The notes under the pieces are model-generated. The model did not search any database, had not been told where the DNA came from, and was given only the letters and a program-made list of their open reading frames with translations. Positions 19,870-29,690 of a DNA stretch of 39,127 bases are shown here, piece by piece. The translations under genes were made by a program, and so were the position numbers. The first letter of the stretch is position 1; the number at the start of each line of letters is the position of its first letter. The DNA comes from Chara braunii (lineage: Eukaryota > Streptophyta > Charophyceae > Charales > Characeae): contig BFEA01000556.1 of the NCBI GenBank assembly GCA_003427395.1, forward strand, positions 154,858 through 193,984, written 5' to 3'.

Positions 19870-21415
19870 TCAGGGGGCTTTTTGGACCAATCTTCGTCCA
19901 ATTTTAAACAGGAGGCGGTGTCCCAGGGAGAGTCCCTTTCCTCCTCTCTGGTCCACCCCCGGACCATCGCACCTCTGCCACCCATCCCCCTTGCTCTCCA
20001 CCCAACCATTCTTTTGAAAATCTTGCAATCCGTTCCCTAATGTCCTTCTTTCTGTGGAGGGAGTCCAGAACCCGTTCGGTCTCCCCCCACTGTCGTGATA
20101 TTTCCAATTGGAAATGTTGCTTGCATTGTTCCTGCCTTTCCTCTCCTTCCACTTCACTTGATCAAAGACCAAGGTGCAGTGCTGCCACCACAGGATCCCG
20201 ATCACCGTCTGTCTGCCAAGGTGGAACATGTTCCTTACGAAGGTGTCACTTTGAAATGCTGGGCAGTCTCCTAGTCCGACGACTCTCCGGTCCCACGGCC
20301 ACGGGATGCTGGGGACCATTTGTCTCCAAATCCTATCCCACCACCTCCATGTCAGTGTTGCTGTCAGGCACTGTGGGAAGATATGCTCGATCGTCTCCGC
20401 TCTTTTTCGTGGAGGGAAGTTTCTAGTGCAATGCGGACACCACGGGAGGGCCCTGCCCTGTTGCTCCAGTTGTGAGTGGTCAATCAGCCAATTATTTGTG
20501 GGCAGGCAGCGGTGTGTTATTTGCCACTGGAGGGAGGTGATCTTGGCTGCTCTGGTTTTGTACTCGTGGAACCATCTTAAGGGGGTCAAGAGTTGTCTGT
20601 CCACGTTCAGGTGTCTTTGCCACCTTTCGACCACAACATCCTTCAGATTCTGCCCCGGTCCGAGCATCCTATAAGTCGCTTTCACCGTCAATTTCGAGAG
20701 CTTCTTGGTCTTGGGTGCGCCCGTAATGGGGGGTCTGTTGGGGTTCCAGATCCATTCTTCGGGGTCCAGTGGTAGCCGCTCAATCAGAGTCTCAGGGCGG
20801 AAGGCCCGTCGCTCCTCCCCCTTCTTCCAGACTCCCACTTTGTATAGTCGCCTCTTCTCAATCCACTCGAATGTATCTCTACTTCCCGCTAGGCATCCAT
20901 TTTTCCCCACCTTGTATTTTTCAATTAATGTATCGTCGGACCTTAGTAGGTGCACCAGGCCCACCCAGCCGTTAGCTCCCTTTTCCCCCAGCATCTCCCC
21001 CTCTTTTAGTTTCGTCCCTTTTCGCAAGATGGGTAGCTATCCCAGCGGGAGGGCCTCTGTAATTTCTTCTAATGCAAAGTCGGTATTGTGGCAATAACGC
21101 AGCTCCTCTCTCAACTGTTCCAGTGACTTCCAATCTTTTCGATACTCATCCCATAAATCACCTACCCGCATCACCCCTTTTTTTCCCCAGCCTTCCACGG
21201 GGCATCCGAAGCACAAAAAATTCGGCTATGTGTGTCAGTTATCCAGGTGTTGCCGAACGGGGGCTGTCTTACTACTTCCTCCCACTTCTCCGCGGCTGGC
21301 CGGTTTGGGGGAGTGAGCTTCGTCCATGTTTTTATCATGCGGCCCCAGAAAACATTCTTCGTCTCCGCCGTAGCTTGTGGTTTGCGTGGGACTTTCCAAT
21401 ATTGGTCATCAAGCC
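19870..21415 (-). pseudogene. LINE ORF2 C terminus with RT zinc-binding domain
   Basis: The minus-strand frame from 21027 to 19870 (385 codons) plus continuation upstream to about 21415 (NVFWGRMIKTWTKL, RVGDLWDEYRKDWKSLEQLR). It contains the zf-RVT type domain: KITSLQWQITHRCLPTN, WCPHC, ETIEHIFPQC and WRWWDRIW. A frameshift in the last 90 codons is likely, since the alternative frame (19904-20152) reads more protein-like (ERVLDSLHRKKDIRERIARF). A stop also lies between the upstream part and codon 1 of the long frame. The part carrying endonuclease and RT proper is not here. Confidence 0.85.
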
Positions 21416-21416
21416 A

Positions 21417-21650
21417 TGTTAAGGGGTCGATCGACGAAGTCCCTCAAACGGAAGGTGACTGCCTACCTTTGGAAGTGGGATAGTGAAAGTACCAATACAA
21501 TCAGTCGGGTGGCTTGGGACTCGGTAGTGCAACCCACAGCAAATGGAGGATTGGGCATCCTCGATCCCCCCACACAAAACCAGGTGCTGATCCTGCAGTG
21601 GGCCATTCGCTTGATTTTCGACACCACCCTTCCATAACAGATTGCACGTC
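21417..21650 (+). pseudogene. Inverted LINE ORF2 segment
   Basis: KSLKRKVTAYLWKWDSES, then VAWDSVVQPTANGGLGILD and NQVLILQWAIRL are the conserved stretch following the RT domain of plant-type LINEs. The orientation is opposite to the neighbouring LINE sequence. It stops where minus-strand gypsy-3 protease-RT sequence begins. Confidence 0.8.
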
Positions 21651-22344
21651 TGGCAATACGATGTTTGATTGGTTGTTCCACCACACCGCTTGGGGCCTCT
21701 GCCACATCTGCGAATTGTTTCATAATTTTCTCAATTTCTGGGGATTTTGCCTCTTCCTTAGCTTCACCTTCCTTAACTGGGCGCACATATGCCACAAACA
21801 CTTGATCATACAAATTATACTTCTTTACATGGCGGGCGAACGCGGGGGCACTCATGCAACAATGAGCTAAGCTGCTTTCCTTACCGGATTCATGAAATAG
21901 GCGGATTTTCTTCTTCCCACCTTGCGGACTAGGAAGCCAACACTCATGGTCCCTCAACTTTACATCCGCGTCCGCAACTTCCCCCCAATCTGTGCCTAGG
22001 AGAATGTCAAAAGAGAGACTATCTTCCACCAAGAGAGTCAGAGAGTGGAGACCCCGTTCCACCTTCCCCTCTGCCTCGAGTCGAAAGTATGTCTGCATCC
22101 CTTCAACATATCTATCCATCACAATCTCACTACTGTTCGCTAATTTACTTACTACGGGCTCATCGAACTGTTCTACCTTTAGCCAGAGACGCAACTTTTG
22201 CAAAACTTTCTTACTAATATAGCTGCGTGTTGATCCGCTATCAATCATTCCACCTACTCTTACTTTATTCACTTTTAGATATGCAATTATTAGCTGCCCT
22301 TTCTGTTTTTTCATTTCGACCCAAGCTTTGCAATGAGTGACCAA
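21651..22344 (-). pseudogene. pro: gypsy-3 aspartic protease, truncated downstream
   Basis: The minus frame reads QKGQLIIAYLKVNKVRVGG, then MIDSGSTRSYIS, the retropepsin DSG motif with Asp and Ser intact. After about 90 residues comes FDILLGTDW, the second conserved protease motif. A linker leads to MKQFADVAEAPSGVVEQPIKHRI, the usual start of the RT region. There the similarity stops and the inverted LINE segment begins. The frame stays open past the junction by chance to 21463. Confidence 0.9.
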
Positions 22345-22517
22345 CTCATCACCTATGCCTGCGAGGGATCCACCTGCAGAGTTACATATGCTAACTACCT
22401 CTGGACAACTATCTAGGTGGGGATCGTTAAATTTTTGAGTTTCTGCAACGGGAACCTTCGAATGGGAGGATGTCAGTCTGCTTGCATCCGAGGGTCCTGT
22501 AGAGGCAACTGAAACCC

Positions 22518-24674
22518 CTACTGGTTGTTCTCTTTTGGTTGTTTGTAATCTGGGCAGAAGGGAACAATGTGGTTGGGGTCACCACATTTGAGGCACTGAT
22601 CGGCGACTTTTCTTTCCTGCCAAACTTTTTCTGTAATTCCCAAATTTTTCCAAGGTTTGCCTTCAGGCAAGCCAGGATGGGGTGGATATGGTTCGTCCCA
22701 ATTCCCATACCACGTGCCTCTTCCTCTACCCCATGTGGAGTTGGAACCTCGGTCACCTTGCGAGGGACCATTGCCCCTTCCTCCCACGTAGTAGCTTCCT
22801 TCGCCACCACCCCTCTGGGTGTCGGGTCCTCTTCCTCCACGATCGCGGCCTCCTCTTCCTCTGCCACGGCCTCTACCTTGTCGCCCTCCCCTGCGGGCTG
22901 CAACGGCCGCGCAGTCCCCCTCCTGAACTACCGTGCCGTTGGGTTCTCCCTCCAAACCATAATCTATCTGGTCGTAGGAAAAAGTTTCGACACCTCCTTC
23001 TTCAAAGGTCAGAAGGAGGTTGTTTTTCCCAAGTATATACCCTGAGATGGTGCGGTTCTGCCACTTCTTTCCCGCTTGCAGATCTTTCCAATAATGGCAG
23101 TAATTGGCTTCAGCCAAGAAGCCAGCATGATCTAATGCGATCTTGTTGAACTTCTCATAAGTCATCCCCTCTTCTTTGGTGCGGGGATATAGCTGAGTAC
23201 GGAGTGGATCGGGTAGTGCTCTTGCAAAGTTATTAAGAATCTGCGTCGAGGTAAGTCCATGCTCAGCGCATTGCAGAAGTTCATCCATGATAGATTTAAG
23301 CGCGGATACACTTTTCCATTTTCTATCAGCGATATTCAGGATTAACATTTCAGTTCTTCGGGCCAAATTTTTATCTTCAAATCGTTCCCGAACTGCTTTA
23401 AAGAAATCTTCAATACGGGTCTGTTGGGAATACTCTACCATAGACTGACAATTAGCTTCCTTCTGCAGGGAAATTGCAAAGCTCATTGCATCTCTGACCA
23501 TACACGAACTGGCCATGAGAACCTTGTCCCAATACGGAATACCCTGGCCGTACACATAGGACTCAACCGTTGCAATCCAGTGCAAAACACTTTCTTCCTT
23601 TTTGTCGATGTATGTCCACGACACCTTTACTTTTATTTTCCTAACTTCCCCTGCATCTTCTTGCAGCACTCCCCTTTTCTTCTTATCTCCGTCTCCATCT
23701 CCTCCATCTCCTTCACCGCTACTTACCAATTTCTCAATCACGGCGGGTGTTAGAGTTTTGCTGCTCTGCTCGGCTAATTTTACAATGTATGCTTGTACAT
23801 GTCGATCAACTTCTGCAGCAGATCTTTGCAGGAAGGTATTTTAGACTCCCTCAAACTCATACTAATGAGCTTCAACTTTCTGCAAGGTCTTGTTCATTGC
23901 CGCCAACTCTTGTTTTGTATGGAGAACTGTTGCTATTAAGAGGGCAAATTGTTCTTCGGTTGCTGTTTGTTTTTCCTTCTGCGCCTGCAATTCTCTTTGG
24001 AACCTTTCACCCTCTGCATGCAGTTTTTTCCTCTCTTCGAGCTCTTGTCGTTTTGCTGGTAACATTTTAGTGTGCAGTTCTGCTCGTTTTTCTTCTAGCA
24101 AGAGTTCCCTTTCCCTTTTATTTTTAATGGATGCCAATTTTGCGACAAACGTGTCCCTTTCTTCCTCTGTCTCTTCAATCCTGTCACTGGAATAACTGTA
24201 TTGGTCATTCCAGTTTAAAGGACTGGCCTGTATATTGAACCCACCAGACTGACTGCTTTCGCCCCTTTCAGTTCGATGTCTGATGAGTCTGTCTGAATCA
24301 TCTGCATGTTCATCTTCTTCTTCTATAGTCTTTAATTCTTCCTGCAATTCTTTTTCCATATTTTCTTTCAATTCTTTTTTGATTCTTTCTTCTTGGATTT
24401 GAGTTTTCTTCCTCAACTCTTCTTCTTTCTGCTTCATTTTCTGTTCTTTTTCTTTCTTCTTCTCGGCTAAGCGGCGGTCTACTTCTGCCTGCTCTGTTGT
24501 TGAGAGTTTGGGCTTTGCTGTTCCGGACCTCATCATCATGCGGGAAGTGCACACTCTCCCGAAACCGAGAGGGAAAAAGAAACGGAATAGTGCCCCCAAA
24601 AGAACAGGCAGAGCCACCATCCCATACATGGGATAGTCATCCATGGTGGCGAACAGCACAGGGGAGACCTCCAC
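22518..24674 (-). pseudogene. gag: gypsy-3 Gag with coiled coil and CCHC knuckle
   Basis: Two open stretches in one frame (24674-23862 and 23741-22518) are separated by TAG and TAA, so this was probably one protein of about 720 residues. The first part is a long charged coiled coil (Lys/Glu repeats about residues 60-130, then ERELLLEEKRAELHTK). The second is the capsid-like region (DKKEESVLHWIATVESYVYG, RFEDKNLARRTEM), then an Arg/Gly-rich stretch with many RGRGRG repeats. It ends with the knuckle QCLKCGDPNHIVPFCPD, a perfect C-x2-C-x4-H-x4-C. The first Met at 24674 may not be the real start, since MDDYPMYG follows ten codons later. Confidence 0.88.
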
Positions 24675-25459
24675 CGGACCACCAAGTAGCTACCCCGGAT
24701 CCTAGTCTACTTAAGTGGATGGGATCTGTGACCTTTTTTTTTTTTTTTCAAAATCTGGATGCCGCTGCTTCAGAACAACGAAATTTGATAATGCAGACGA
24801 TATATAACGTTTTCCTGATCAATATACAAAGTAGGAATACTCTTTTTTTCTTTCTTTCTTTGTTTGCTGCCTGTTGAGTTACTTAGCTGATTTATGCCTT
24901 TGATGGTCTGACTGGTCACTTTCGATAGAGTAGGTAGCTGGAAGAACTTGAACTTACTTCAAAAACAAATCCAATTTCTCACAGTTTTGCCTGTTCTCAG
25001 CCACTTACATTCTGACGTGGCAGTACACAGTTCCCTGACTCAACCTTCCTTCCCTACCTATCGAGAGACCAGATGCCTAACACGAAGACCAGATGTTGAC
25101 TCTCTAGTCCTATCTGTCAGATCAGACCAGGGCACAGGTTTCGTCCAGATGCAGCAGCGACCACCAGAAAGGAGGGGGAAGAGATACACGATACACAAAT
25201 TTGCAATCAATCGAGGTAAATGGGGCAGGAGGTTCTTCTCTTCTTTGTAGCCGTTGATGAAGACTCCACGTTCGCTCCAATCGCAGGTAAGTCTTCTCCT
25301 CACTAGTCCCTTCTTCTTCGGCAAACTTCCCCCTCTACCCCAATCCAACACCTCTTCACCTCTCCTCTTACTTCATCTCTCGCCAGCTATACTCAAGCCA
25401 GCTTATCCTTCTCGCTGGCCTTGATCATGCCAGCGCGTCCGGTGAGAGTAACAAGTACA
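24675..25459 (-). other. gypsy-3 leader between PBS and gag
   Basis: About 785 bp without a convincing coding frame. It holds a T run at about 24726-24740 and GTAAG-type sequences on the plus strand only. Confidence 0.5.
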
Positions 25460-25471
25460 GCTCTGATACCA
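25460..25471 (-). promoter_or_regulatory. Primer-binding site of gypsy-3 (initiator tRNA-Met)
   Basis: TGGTATCAGAGC on the minus strand, four bases after the LTR end (CCTTGCA-AATT-TGGTATC). It is the same primer choice as gypsy-1. Confidence 0.9.
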
Positions 25472-25475
25472 AATT

Positions 25476-26637
25476 TGCAAGGAACCCGACTGTTCATCAC
25501 TTGCTGGAGTGCATCAGATCACATGCACATACACTGATTTCACAGATTGCGAAGTCTCACACAAAACCCAATAGAAGATGAATGAGAACCAGGAAGCTCA
25601 ACTCAATTATCAAACCCAGATTTAGAGAGAGAACATCGTGAGTTCAAAATGTATAGCGCTGAACAGAGTTACAAGTCTTCTTCGTTCAACACGAGTTCCA
25701 AGCCTGGCGCTCATCAGCGCCAGCTGCCAGATGTCAACAGCGCTCAACAGGTAAGTATCACCACAACTCTCAATTCCCCCTGTCTCGTCTGCCTTCTTAG
25801 ATGTCAACAGCGCTCAACAGGTAAGTATCACCATAGCTCTCACTTCTCCCTCTCTCGTCTGCCTTCTTCTCTCTCTCCCTCTATGTCTATAGTCATGGTC
25901 TACCCTCACTCGCCATGCATGCACACTCCCTATCACACGAGGATCTACTCTGAATACTACTCACTGGTATCTTCTACTGACTATCCCTACTAACATACTA
26001 ACTAGCGCTGGCGCAGCTATGGCTGCCTTCCCTCTAGCCAGCACTCTCTTCCTCCTTCCCACATAGCGCCGCTCTTCAGCCTAGCGCAGCTCACAAACAT
26101 CTAGCGCACAAGTGCCACGGCACTTCCACACTCTCATGCGAAGTGAGCATCCGTCAAATGGGAGGCTGGCCAGTCCTTTATAGTGCTGGACTGGTCTGGC
26201 GTGGCCTGTGTTCAGCCTCAAATGTGCCTGGGACTCCTGCCCAGTACCGATTGTTGCAAAGTGTGTGTCCCAGTATCTTTTCCCATGGTCTGCTGCTGCT
26301 TTGGGCCGCCGGGCCTGTCTTTTGGACTCCTGGTCTGAATCAGGACTGACTCGTGGGATTATGACTGGACTGGACCTGTACCCTTTGACTCGTTGACGAA
26401 CAGACATGACTTCCCATCGAGGAGACATGACCCTAACTCAGTCTTAAAGAACTGTGTCCAATACCTGTTCGTGCAGGACCTGTTTGTGACTGTTCGAAAC
26501 GACTTTTCATTTCATTATGGATGCGACACATGCCTCAGGGAACTTTGTCTTTTGAGTTGCTGCTCGTGAATTTAGTTCTGGCCGACAGAGCCCCTTGCTG
26601 TTGGGGTACTCATCTGGGGTCTAATTCGTAAAGGCCA
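25476..26637 (-). repeat. 5' LTR of gypsy-3
   Basis: 1162 bp with TGGCC... and ...TTGCA ends (minus strand), so TG/CA termini are intact here. It aligns along its length with the plus-strand LTR 16027-17118. The TATA-like element is at 26176-26182. The 70-bp length excess is an internal tandem duplication. Confidence 0.92.
25731..25870. repeat. 70-bp tandem duplication inside the gypsy-3 LTR
   Basis: Units 25731-25800 and 25801-25870 both start atgtcaacagcgctcaacag and differ at only a few positions. The gypsy-2 LTR has one unit, which accounts for the whole length difference. On the plus strand each unit contains CAG|GTAAGT, a splice-donor-like site antisense to the LTR. Confidence 0.9.
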
Positions 26638-26844
26638 TTTTATTTTTTATTTTTTTATTTTTTTTCGGTCTTCGCTTTTTTTTCCATACACACACCCACA
26701 CATGCACGCACACACGCACACACGCACACACACACACACGCATGCGCACGCAAGCATACACACACCCACACATGCACGCACACACGCACACACACGCACA
26801 CACACACACACGCACGCGCACGCAAGCATGCACACACGCGCACG

Positions 26845-26899
<55 letters not shown>

Positions 26900-26900
26900 T
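26638..26900. repeat. AT-rich border and complex CA/CG microsatellite
   Basis: A T/A-rich stretch (26638-26690) leads to alternating CA tracts broken by CG steps. A 70-bp higher-order unit (26691-26760) starting cacacccacacatgcacgc and ending cgcaagcata is repeated at 26761-26830, followed by a purer CA run to about 26895. Cys/Val or His/Thr ORFs here are artefacts. Confidence 0.95.
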
Positions 26901-27009
26901 TCTCTCTCAGGTGTCTCTTATCTTCTTCCTCCTCTTTGGCAGTGATGCGAGTGTGTAGTTTGAGATGAATGTCGGGAATGCGAATGCTGTTATATAACTT
27001 ATATTTGAT

Positions 27010-27290
27010 TGCTTTGTTTGGTGCCTTCTTGCTGGAGTAGTCTTTTGTCTTAGGTAAGTTGCCTTCTGCCCTCCATCCCCTTATGGTTTGAAATACGTAT
27101 GTAAACTTGTGTATATGTGCAAGTGTGCCGCTTTGGCAGCGGACAGGTGTGTGGGCACTTGGCGCTGAACCACACAAACGTGGCCAACCTTGCATCTCCT
27201 ATTATATTGCCTATCTGTACTTTTTCATTATGGATGGCTTGTGATGATTTATGAAGGGAATGGGAGACGAAATTTGGGGTCTTTTAAAAC

Positions 27291-27360
<70 letters not shown>
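27010..27360 (+). repeat. Full CA-tailed dispersed repeat
   Basis: A plus-strand copy of the family: gccttcttgctggagtag, tcttaggtaagttgcc, CCATCCCCTTATGG, the core with cacacaaacgtggccaac, TTATGGATGGCTTGTGATG and a pure (CA)n from 27292 to 27360. The tail microsatellite is in the same relative place as in the 17971 copy. Confidence 0.75.
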
Positions 27361-27361
<1 letters not shown>

Positions 27362-27644
27362 CTCCAGGTGATGATCGGACACTCCTTCCTAACAGAATAG
27401 CTAGTCCTGCTGTGCCCGGCGTCTAGGGCGGTTGCCCAGAGCACACTCACAGGTGGAGGCATTCTGTGTACTAGTCGAGTCATCACTTAGGAGACTTTGT
27501 GGCGAGTGCCTCCTGCGAGGGATGTCGGCAGCCTCCCCGTGCTGAGCCGACGAGCCTAAAACCCTGGACCGAGCCTTTACCCTTATGCTACACTCCCTCT
27601 TTCTACTTTTTGAAAAGAATTTCCTGATTTTGAAAAATACCATA

Positions 27645-28022
27645 CCTATGATGTCGACGATACAAGGTGAGAATCAGGAAAGGGACTTGAACGGGGATTT
27701 CCGTGCTAGAGGCGCAACACGAATCACACACCCTACTCGTGATCCTCTCTATGGTAACCCCCCTCGCTCTTCCTCTCATCACCGCTATGCACGACAATGT
27801 AATAGAGTTGATTGGGTTGCACATCATGATTGGAACACAAATCTTTATGATGTGGGCCATTGGTTTAAACCACCAGTACCTACCGGTTGTTCAGGACCGA
27901 TCCTCATTTTCGCCTGCGCGCCGATTTTTGCCGAGCCTGCGGGGAGTGGGAAAAAATACGGGACATCTGCTGCTGCAAGCAGATGGAACGCAAACAGGCC
28001 GTCGTTCTCTTGTTTCCACTAA
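27645..28022 (+). CDS. Unrecognised ORF
   Basis: An ATG near 27648 opens a frame to 28022, translating to a His/Asn/Pro-containing sequence (RITHPTRDPLYGNPP, DWVAHHDWNTNLYDVGHWF). I know no family for it. A second frame (27703-28110) is open over the same bases. It could be a remnant of a transposon ORF, since both neighbours are repeats. 27361-27644 upstream holds nothing I recognise. Confidence 0.22.
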   Translation, partial: PMMSTIQGENQERDLNGDFRARGATRITHPTRDPLYGNPPRSSSHHRYARQCNRVDWVAHHDWNTNLYDVGHWFKPPVPTGCSGPILIFACAPIFAEPAGSGKKYGTSAAASRWNANRPSFSCFH

Positions 28023-28082
28023 CGCACCGAATGCTCCTGTGAAGGATCTTCTTCCAAGAAAAAAAAAAAAAAGGNGGGGGGG

Positions 28083-28950
28083 AAGGGGGAAACAGGAAAC
28101 CAGCATCTAAGATTCATCCCACTTCGTGCAGAAGTGAAGCCAGATGCATGATTCAAATTTGCAACGTTACAGTCTCTCTGGGAGCTGAGGCAATGAATGC
28201 TCCCCGTCTGTCACCGGGAGCAAGTGCACAAACAGCCAACGATCTTCGGAGTTCTTCCCCCCCCCAAAAAAAGAAAAAAACAAAGGGGGAAATGAGAAAC
28301 CAGCATCTGAACGTGATTGCCCTAAGATTCATCCCACTTCGTGCAGAAGTGAAGCCAGATGCATGATTCGAATTTGCAACGTTACAGTCTCTCTGGGAGC
28401 TGAGGCAATGAATGCTCCCCGTCTGTCGTGGGGAGCAAGTGCACAAACAGCCAACGATCTTCTTCGGAGTTCTTCCCAAAAAAGAACAAAAAAACAAAAG
28501 GGGGAAACAAGAAACCTGCATCTGAACGTGATTGCCCTAAGATTCATCCCACTTCGTGCAGAAGTGAAGCCAGATACATGATTCGAATTTGCAACGTTAC
28601 AGTCNAGTCTCTCTGGGAGCTGAGGCTCCCAAAAAAAAAAGAAAAAAAAAGAGGGGGAAACGAGAAACCTGCATCTGAACGTGATTGCCCTAAGATTCAT
28701 TCCACTTCGTGCAAAAGTGAAGTCAGATACATGATTCGAATTTGCAACATTACACTCTCTCTGGGAGCTGAGGCAATGAGTGCTCCCCGTCTGTCACGGG
28801 GAGCAAGTGCACAAACAGCCAACAATCTTCTTCCCCCCTCCAAAAAAAAAAAAAAAGGGGGAAGCGAGAAACCAACATCTGAACGTGATTGCCCTCAAAT
28901 TCAAATGACGCGGTGCAGAAGTGAAGCCAAATACATTATTCCAAAAAAAA
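28083..28950 (+). repeat. Tandem array of a 215-bp unit
   Basis: Five units can be placed by gattcatcccacttcgtgcag (28111, 28326, 28541, 28694 and a decayed one near 28896). Spacing is 215, 215, 153 and about 202 bp. Each unit contains ctctctgggagctgagg, a hairpin TGCTCCCC...GGGGAGCA (28413-28437, 28781-28805, weaker at 28198-28222) and an A-rich tract followed by GGGGGAAA. Unit three has lost the hairpin. Single N at 28075 and 28605 mark doubtful joins. Confidence 0.85.
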
Positions 28951-29156
28951 AAGAAAACAAAGACAGAAAAGCAATGATCTCTTTTTATTTTTTTCCTTGT
29001 CCGTTTTCTTTTTTGTTTTCTTTTCCCTCCTTCCTACCACTGCCCGCGCGTTTCCACATTGCACACCACGAGGACATCTTGCAGTCCTTGTGGGAGGTTC
29101 CCATGGGGCCACCAGCTTCCTGCCCCATTGCCATGCCAAGCCTCTCCCGACCCCCC
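28951..29156. other. T-rich spacer, nothing recognised
   Basis: A tract rich in T (28980-29030) and about 130 bp of mixed sequence before the first open codons of the Penelope-like element. Confidence 0.5.
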
Positions 29157-29159
29157 TAA

Positions 29160-29690
29160 AGTTGCGGCGCGTTAACGGCCGCGACTTTTTTTTATAGCTG
29201 GGCGAGGTACTGGTGGTTTGAAAAGCCACTCCGCTACGTAGCAGCTGCAGCCCAGGCGGAACAATTTGAACTGCAATTGCGAGGCATCGATCAGAGCCCC
29301 ATTCAGCCAGGAATGGATGCTTTGTCAGCCCCTGGGGTTATTTATGCCATTATCCACATACCATCTGGTCGCTTATATGTTGGGCAAACCACATACTCTG
29401 CTCACTATCGTCTGCAACAGCATTGGCACTCCCGCTTTTCATCTCAAACAACTCACTCACGCCATCGTCATCTCTATCACTCCATGGCTAGGTAACCGCC
29501 ATTTCATTTTATCGGCTGGCCCTTGGAGTGCATAGACCCTCATCTCTACGTAAATGCTGATGGTTTCATTGATCCTGAATCGTTTAAACGTGCGGCTTCC
29601 CCTCGTGAAAGATTTTTGGGTCCGGCGCCTGACTACCTTGTACCCTCGGGGCTTCAACAACATCCTTCCACAAGGACGATGACCGCCTAT
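29160..29690 (+). pseudogene. N-terminal GIY-YIG endonuclease of the Penelope-like element
   Basis: In frame 3, GVIYAIIHIPSGRLYVGQT (29334-29390) is a textbook GIY-YIG pair with ten intervening residues. It is followed by HYRLQQHW with the conserved Arg. TAA at 29493 replaces a codon that is CAT in the fragment at 18345. A T-run frameshift at 29613-29617 moves the remainder to frame 1: ERFWVRRLTTLYPRGFN, whose Glu is the expected metal-binding residue. The N-terminal start is unclear, since no ATG lies in frame after the stop near 29157. The domain would nick target DNA for primed reverse transcription. Confidence 0.85.

Larger units (their letters stand above)
19828..21650 (-). mobile_element. 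LINE copy, 5' part inverted, with poly(A)
   Basis: A run of 26 T (19828-19853) is the poly(A) tail of a minus-strand LINE whose coding 3' region extends to about 21415. From about 21417 to 21650 the sequence is LINE again but on the plus strand. In LINE order the inverted piece (GGLGILDPPTQNQVLILQWAIRL) lies just upstream of the minus-strand piece (LTWLDDQYWKVP), so the two join head to head. This is the layout left by twin priming. The motif aagtcctcNgccggt lies on both sides of the T run. Confidence 0.75.
21651..26637 (-). mobile_element. Gypsy-3: Ty3/gypsy element with 5' LTR, gag and protease
   Basis: On the minus strand: LTR (26637-25476), PBS (25471-25460), leader, gag (24674-22518), protease (22344 onward) and the first residues of Pol's RT linker (PIKHRI), where the LINE breaks it. 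The LTR belongs to the gypsy-2 family. RT, RNase H, integrase and the 3' LTR are not in this copy. Gypsy-2 and gypsy-3 face each other and hold complementary halves of the element. Confidence 0.9.

Noticed and set aside
26621-27195. Minus-strand ORFs rich in Cys-Val and plus-strand ORFs rich in His-Thr
   Set aside because: They are translations of the CA/CG microsatellite.
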